Shown one piece after another: positions 60,094 to 64,000 of a stretch of 64,000 nt of DNA. The DNA comes from Prauserella cavernicola (lineage in GTDB: Bacteria > Actinomycetota > Actinomycetes > Mycobacteriales > Pseudonocardiaceae), in the NCBI RefSeq assembly GCF_016595675.1, contig NZ_JAENJH010000002.1:558001-622000 (forward strand). Reading direction: 5' to 3'. Both the position numbers and the translations under genes were made by a program. Within the stretch, counting starts at the first letter, position 1. Every line of letters begins with the position of its first letter. The notes under the pieces were generated by a model. The model was not told the origin of the DNA. It did not search any database and saw only the letters and a list, made by a program, of their open reading frames with translations.

Positions 60094-61248
60094 CTACTCG
60101 GCCTTCGCGAGTTCGTGCGCCAGCACGTCGGCGAACGTGAACGTGCCGGTGGGCTGGTCGTTCTCGCCCAGCAGGTACAGGCGCTTGACAGCGATCAGGA
60201 TGCCCTCGGCGACCACGTCGCGGAACGCGGGGTCGGAGAGCCTCCGCCGGTCGTCGTGGTTGGTGAGGTAGCCGATCTCGACCCTCACCGCGGGGCAGCG
60301 GGTGCGGGTGAAGATGTCCCAGGTCTTCGGGTGGGTGCGACAGTCGCGCAGCCCGGTCCTGGCGGCCAGTTCGCGCTGGATGTAGCCCGCGAGCAGCTCG
60401 CCGACCGTCGACGTGGTGCCGTTGCCGGTGCCGAAGTGGAAGCTCGCCACGCCCTGGGCGTAGGGCGAGCCGTTGCCGTCGGAGTGCAGCGACAGGAACA
60501 GGTCGGCGCCGGCGTCGTTGGCGAACTGGGCCCGCTCGACCTCGGTCGGGCTGTGCGCCGGGCCGCGGGAGATCAGTGCCTCCATGCCGGTGGCCTTCAT
60601 GCGGCCCTCGAGCCTGCGGGCGAGGTCCCACGCGATGTCGGCTTCCCTGACGTCGTCGACGACGACACCGAGGTCGTCGCCGCCGTGGCCGGGGTCGATC
60701 ACGATGCGCTTGCCGCGCAGCCTCGGACCGGCCCTGCGCACCTGCTCCTGCTCGCGCAGGAACACCGGCCTGCCGCCGCGCGCGCGGGGCGACAGCTGCC
60801 GCAGCGCGCGCACGGTCGCCGGACCGCAGATGCCGTCGACGGTGAGGCCGTAGTCGCGCTGGAAGTTCTTCAGCGCGCGCTCGGTCTGGGGGCCGAAGCC
60901 GCCGTCGGGGCGGCCCGCGTCGTAGCCGAGCTCGGTGAGCCGTTCCTGCAGCGCGAAGACGTCGTCGCCGTGCACCGGCGACGAGACGAGATAGGCGAGC
61001 GGCCTGCTGCCGAGGTGATAGCTGGAGCCTCGCAAAGCGCGATACGTGGCCGATCCGACGATTCCGTCGGTGATCAGGCCCCTGCGCTGCTGGAACGCAC
61101 GCACGGCGTGTTCGACGACCAGGTCGAAGGCGGCATGACCTGCCGCGGAGTCCGGTCCGTTACCGGCAGGGAGCAGTTCCAGCCCGATGAGCATGGACCT
61201 GATCTCGGCGACCTCCGGTCCGGTGTCGCCGCGGCGGAGTACCCGCAT
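60094..61248 (-). CDS. cwlM: CwlM, N-acetylmuramoyl-L-alanine amidase-like regulator
   Basis: 384 residues. Two peptidoglycan-binding (PG_binding_1) domains (about 1-75 and 85-160; FQQRRGLITDGIVGSAT, FQRDYGLTVDGICGPAT) precede an Amidase_3 domain with the zinc and catalytic residues VIDPGHGGDD, Glu in READIAWDLARRLE, LSLHSDGNG and VRVEIGYLTN. No signal peptide is present, in line with mycobacterial CwlM, a cytoplasmic PknB target that activates MurA. All amidase residues are retained, so enzyme activity cannot be ruled out. Confidence 0.92.
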   Translation of the reverse strand: MRVLRRGDTGPEVAEIRSMLIGLELLPAGNGPDSAAGHAAFDLVVEHAVRAFQQRRGLITDGIVGSATYRALRGSSYHLGSRPLAYLVSSPVHGDDVFALQERLTELGYDAGRPDGGFGPQTERALKNFQRDYGLTVDGICGPATVRALRQLSPRARGGRPVFLREQEQVRRAGPRLRGKRIVIDPGHGGDDLGVVVDDVREADIAWDLARRLEGRMKATGMEALISRGPAHSPTEVERAQFANDAGADLFLSLHSDGNGSPYAQGVASFHFGTGNGTTSTVGELLAGYIQRELAARTGLRDCRTHPKTWDIFTRTRCPAVRVEIGYLTNHDDRRRLSDPAFRDVVAEGILIAVKRLYLLGENDQPTGTFTFADVLAHELAKAE

Positions 61249-61402
61249 GCACTCCTCGCTCTTCCTTGGGCACCAATTGCGCTCGATGCTGTGCGATGTG
61301 GACCAGGGCCCGGCGGCCCTGAGGCACCCATTGTGCCTTGTGAACTCTCCGTGAGCGCGCAGGGCCGGTGAGTGCGTTTCGGCGTGGCGCAGCGGGGAGT
61401 CA

Positions 61403-61450
61403 CGCGAGAACCCGGGGGCGCGAACGGGCGCGCCACCCGGGTTCCGCGAG
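61403..61450 (-). terminator. Hairpin after trxA
   Basis: CGCG-GAACCCGGG-type arms with a one-base bulge (61403-61420 against 61430-61450), starting 16 bases past the trxA stop. The rest of the 217-base gap to cwlM holds nothing recognisable. Confidence 0.65.
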
Positions 61451-61465
61451 TCGCGACGACCGGCG

Positions 61466-61789
61466 TCAGAGCACGTCGGACAGGTCGGACAGCAGCGCGG
61501 CCTTCGGCTTGGCGCCGACGATCTGCTTCACGGGCTTGCCGCCCTGGAACAGGATCAGCGTCGGGATGGACATCACCTGGTAGTCACGAGCGGTGTTCGG
61601 GTTCTCGTCGATGTCCAGCTTGCCGATGGTCAGCTTGTCGCCGTGCTCGGCCGCGATCTCCTCGAGCACCGGAGCGACCATCTTGCACGGGCCGCACCAG
61701 GTCGCCCAGAAGTCGACGAGGACGGGCTTGTCGCTGGCGAGCACGTCGTTGGCGAAGCTCGAGTCGGTCACCTTGACGGTGTCGGTCAT
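61466..61789 (-). CDS. trxA: Thioredoxin
   Basis: 107 residues. The active site is WCGPC with Cys32 and Cys35 in [15 protein letters not shown]; the cis-Pro loop is [10 protein letters not shown] and the C-terminus has the GAKPKAAL helix. It is the disulfide reductant for ribonucleotide reductase, peroxiredoxins and others, recycled by TrxB encoded 28 bases upstream in the same operon. Confidence 0.97.
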   Translation of the reverse strand: MTDTVKVTDSSFANDVLASDKPVLVDFWATWCGPCKMVAPVLEEIAAEHGDKLTIGKLDIDENPNTARDYQVMSIPTLILFQGGKPVKQIVGAKPKAALLSDLSDVL

Positions 61790-61817
61790 CTTCTCTCCCT
61801 GTGTTTTCGGTCGTTGG

Positions 61818-62813
61818 TCAGTTGGCGCGGGTCGCGTAGCCGCCGCCCACGAGCTCGGCGGCCTCGTGCGCTTCGCTCACGTCGCCGTGCTCGGCGAGCC
61901 AGCGCTCGGCGTCGATCGCGGCCGAGCAGCCACTGCCCGCCGCGGTGATCGCCTGGCGGTAGGTGTGGTCCACCAGGTCGCCTGCGGCGAACACACCGTC
62001 GATGTTGGTGTAGGAGCTGCGGCCCTTGGTGACCACGTAGCCCTCGTCGTCCAGGTCCACCTGCCCGCGCACGAGCTGGCTGCGCGGGTCGTGCCCGATC
62101 GCCACGAAGAACCCGCTCACGTCGAGCGTGGAGTCCTCGCCGGTGACGGTGTCGGTGACGCGCAGTCCGGAGACCTTGCCGTCACCGAGCACCTCGGCGA
62201 CCTGCGAGTTCAGCTTCCAGTGGATCTTCTCGTTGGCCTTGGCCCGCTCGAGCATGATCTTGGAGGCGCGGAACTCCTCGCGGCGGTGGACGATCGTGAC
62301 GGAGCGGGCGAACTTGGTCAGGAAGGTCGCCTCCTCCATCGCCGAGTCACCGCCGCCGACCACGGCGATGTCGTGGTCGCGGAAGAAGAAGCCGTCACAC
62401 GTCGCACAGGACGAGACGCCTCGCCCGAGCAGCTCCTGCTCGCCGGGAACCCCCAGGTACCTCGCCGCCGCGCCCATCGCCAGCACGACCGCGCGGGCGG
62501 CGTAGCGATTGCCGTTCGCGGTCACGTACTTCACCGGGCCGGTGAGGTCGAGCTCCTCGACGTCCTCGGTGCGCAGATCCGCACCGAACGCCTTGGCCTG
62601 CTCGCGCATCTCCTCCATCAGGTCGGGCCCCTGAATGCCCGACCGGAAACCCGGGTAGTTCTCCACTTCGGTGGTGGTCATCAGCGCACCGCCGAACTGG
62701 GAACCCTCGAACACCAGCGGCTCCAACTGCGCGCGCGCCGCATATACGGCGGCGGTGTACCCGGCGGGACCCGATCCAACGACGATCAGGTTCCGAACGT
62801 CCTCTCCAGCCAC
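61818..62813 (-). CDS. trxB: Thioredoxin reductase
   Basis: 331 residues from GTG 62813. FAD motif [20 protein letters not shown], redox-active CATC (Cys136, Cys139), NADPH motif [21 protein letters not shown] with the [10 protein letters not shown] phosphate-binding basic box, and a C-terminal FAD motif [23 protein letters not shown]. Low-molecular-weight type. It works with TrxA just downstream; in relatives the pair is induced by SigM/SigR-type oxidative stress sigma factors. Confidence 0.97.
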   Translation of the reverse strand: MAGEDVRNLIVVGSGPAGYTAAVYAARAQLEPLVFEGSQFGGALMTTTEVENYPGFRSGIQGPDLMEEMREQAKAFGADLRTEDVEELDLTGPVKYVTANGNRYAARAVVLAMGAAARYLGVPGEQELLGRGVSSCATCDGFFFRDHDIAVVGGGDSAMEEATFLTKFARSVTIVHRREEFRASKIMLERAKANEKIHWKLNSQVAEVLGDGKVSGLRVTDTVTGEDSTLDVSGFFVAIGHDPRSQLVRGQVDLDDEGYVVTKGRSSYTNIDGVFAAGDLVDHTYRQAITAAGSGCSAAIDAERWLAEHGDVSEAHEAAELVGGGYATRAN

Positions 62814-62903
62814 CCGTGACCTCCGCTTCGACTACAACCTGCGTACCAGGCTCAACACGATCGTAGGTGCGGGTGTTCCCGACGTGACGCGGGCCGCTGC
62901 CAA

Positions 62904-62947
62904 AAGGGGGCCGTCGCTTCCGTGAGCTGGAAGCGACGACCCCCCTT
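62904..62947 (-). terminator. Hairpin terminator after the anti-sigma gene
   Basis: AAGGGGG-CCGTCGCTTCC pairs with GGAAGCGACG-A-CCCCCCTT around a 7-base loop, with one small internal bulge, 18 bases past the stop at 62965. Confidence 0.78.
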
Positions 62948-62964
62948 GGTGAGCGGTGCTGGTG

Positions 62965-63723
62965 CTAGCGGCCGATGGTCTCGTCTCGCAGCAGTCCCGG
63001 GTTGTCCGGACCGCAGTCGGGCGCGAGCGCCACGAGGCGGAACTGGGCCAGCTCACCCGTGGTGTAGAGCACGATCACGGCATCCTGGCCGTCGATCGTC
63101 GCCGGGCGGAAGCCGACCGGCTGCTTGGCCGGGTCGATCCCCGCTGCCTCGAGGCAGGCGTCCAGGTTCCGCCTGTTCTCGAGCGGCCCGAAGTCGCGCA
63201 CGTTGCTCACGGAGCCGACGGCAGAGCCGAGGTTGTTGTCGGTCAGCGCCAACGGTGCGTCGCTGCCCGGCGCGGTCGCCGACGGAGCGGGCTGCGCCAT
63301 CCCGTCGGTGGACTCGCTCGGAGTGTTCGGAGACACGATCACGACGGCGGCGACGACGGCGGCCGCGGCGGCCAGAAAGCCGGCTCCCCAGCCGGCTCGC
63401 TTGTTCCGCCGCTTGCGGGCCGCGTCGATGCTCACGACGTTGCCCGACCCTCGCGACTGTTGTTCCTGCTCGAGGGCGGCATCGAGCCTGGCCGCGAAGT
63501 GCGCGGGCATCGGCTCCACGGGTGCCGCGTCAATGCTCGCGAGGTCGGCGCTGGTCGCGTCGAGCGCGTCGAGGATCGCGCGGGCCTCCGGGTCGGTGTT
63601 CACCCGCGGCCACAGCTCGGCGGCTTCGCTTTCGCTAAGCACCCCGGCATGCAGATCAGCGAGCAAGTCGACAGACCACGGGGGGCCGACGGCCCCACCC
63701 GTCCCCCTGCTCTCGTCTGTCAT
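62965..63723 (-). CDS. Membrane anti-sigma factor for SigM
   Basis: 252 residues. The cytoplasmic N-terminal domain (VDLLADLHAGVLSESEAAELWPRV, PARFAARL-like PMPAHFAARLDAAL) is anti-sigma-like without a HxxxCxxC zinc motif. One membrane segment (about 105-125, GAGFLAAAAAVVAAVVIV) and an extracytoplasmic domain with two Cys (LDACLEAAG, APDCGPDN) that could sense redox state follow. It overlaps sigM by ATGA. The counterpart of Rv3912 (RsmA). Confidence 0.87.
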   Translation of the reverse strand: MTDESRGTGGAVGPPWSVDLLADLHAGVLSESEAAELWPRVNTDPEARAILDALDATSADLASIDAAPVEPMPAHFAARLDAALEQEQQSRGSGNVVSIDAARKRRNKRAGWGAGFLAAAAAVVAAVVIVSPNTPSESTDGMAQPAPSATAPGSDAPLALTDNNLGSAVGSVSNVRDFGPLENRRNLDACLEAAGIDPAKQPVGFRPATIDGQDAVIVLYTTGELAQFRLVALAPDCGPDNPGLLRDETIGR

Positions 63724-64000
63724 CGTCCCTCCCCGTGTTTGCTTTCGTGAGTTGGGACGTCACCTTCTGGCTCGGGGTTCCGTAGATGCCCGAGAAGTTT
63801 CGCCAGCTTGCCGCGACCCCGAGCACACCTGCTCTTGACCGTGCCCTCCGCGATACCCAGCATCTTCGCGGTCTCGGCCACGGAGTAGCCCTCGACGTCC
63901 ACGAGCACGATCGGCACTCGCTGGTCCTCGGGGAGCTGGCTCAGCGCCTCCTTGATCACCAGCCTGGTCTCGCGTTCGGCCATCGAGTCGCGCGGCACGG
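63720..64000 (-). CDS. sigM: ECF sigma factor SigM, C-terminal part (5' end outside window)
   Basis: About 93 residues are visible and the frame runs off the right edge without a start. Region 4 of an ECF sigma factor is complete: KEALSQLPEDQRVPIVLVDVEGYSVAETAKMLGIAEGTVKSRCARGRGKLAKLL outline, with the HTH in YSVAETAKMLGIAEGTVKSR. The gene order sigM-anti-sigma-trxB-trxA-cwlM is that of Mycobacterium. In mycobacteria SigM controls late-growth surface and ESX-type genes. Confidence 0.93.
   Translation of the reverse strand, partial: VPRDSMAERETRLVIKEALSQLPEDQRVPIVLVDVEGYSVAETAKMLGIAEGTVKSRCARGRGKLAKLLGHLRNPEPEGDVPTHESKHGEGR

Overview
The window is about 64 kb of high-GC actinobacterial chromosome centred on the replication origin. 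Gene order matches the conserved sigM-trx-cwlM-parBA-rsmG-yidC-rnpA-rpmH-dnaA-dnaN-recF-gyrBA ... crgA-pknBA-pbpA-rodA-pstP-fhaBA block of mycolic-type and Pseudonocardiales actinomycetes, written in reverse orientation. The gnd gene between dnaN and recF, the class E sortase next to trpG/pabA, and the style of the integrated element point to Pseudonocardiaceae (Saccharomonospora/Amycolatopsis/Prauserella-like). That family placement is inference from gene order, not a database match.

Layout. 1-1.2 kb: the end of a Cys/Met-metabolism PLP enzyme and tRNA-Leu(CAG). 1.3-10.9 kb (+): the cell-wall growth and Ser/Thr phosphorylation operon fhaA-fhaB-pstP-rodA-pbpA-pknA-pknB, most junctions overlapping. 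10.9-16.7 kb: a small ABC exporter, trpG/pabA, a 53-residue membrane protein, a class E sortase, crgA, a PH-domain protein, a rhomboid protease and cyclophilin PpiA. 16.7-25.4 kb: a less conserved stretch with a Lys-rich membrane protein, lipoproteins, an ABC-2 exporter with its own HTH regulator, HdeD, tRNA-Ala(UGC), a DLW-39-type protein, a CsbD-like protein, an SDR, a GNAT and a VOC protein.

25,466-38,247: a 12.8-kb actinomycete integrative and conjugative element (AICE) in the 3' half of tRNA-Ile(GAU). It is bounded by 47-bp perfect direct repeats and carries int, xis, an orphan cytosine methyltransferase, an AAA ATPase, a primase-polymerase, an FtsK/TraB-type translocase, Spd-like membrane proteins, small zinc-ribbon proteins, a GntR/UTRA regulator and a glycosyltransferase cargo gene. 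Three families of short repeats inside it (GTGACA/TGTCAC, CTAACT/AGTTAG, GAGGACNN) are unexplained by the genes and are the most interesting unresolved structures here.

38.2-51.3 kb: tRNA-Ile, a DUF3566 protein, gyrA, gyrB, dciA (DUF721 helicase loader), recF, gnd, dnaN, oriC, dnaA (all minus strand). oriC is the roughly 1.1-kb dnaN-dnaA gap, with an AT-rich tract, many DnaA-box-like 9-mers and a perfect 23-bp-arm inverted repeat. 51.3-56.7 kb (+): rpmH, rnpA, yidD, yidC, jag/khpB, rsmG, parA, parB with parS sites between them. 56.8-64 kb: a D-Ala-D-Ala-ligase-like ATP-grasp protein, a PLP aminotransferase, a GNAT protein, cwlM, trxA, trxB, an anti-sigma factor and the C-terminal end of an ECF sigma factor (sigM) cut by the window edge.

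Functionally the window links chromosome replication and segregation (DnaA, DnaN, DciA, RecF, gyrase, ParABS), membrane protein insertion (YidC/YidD), peptidoglycan growth and its phospho-control (PknA/B, PstP, FhaA/B, RodA, PbpA, CrgA, CwlM) and thiol redox stress (SigM, anti-sigma, thioredoxin pair).
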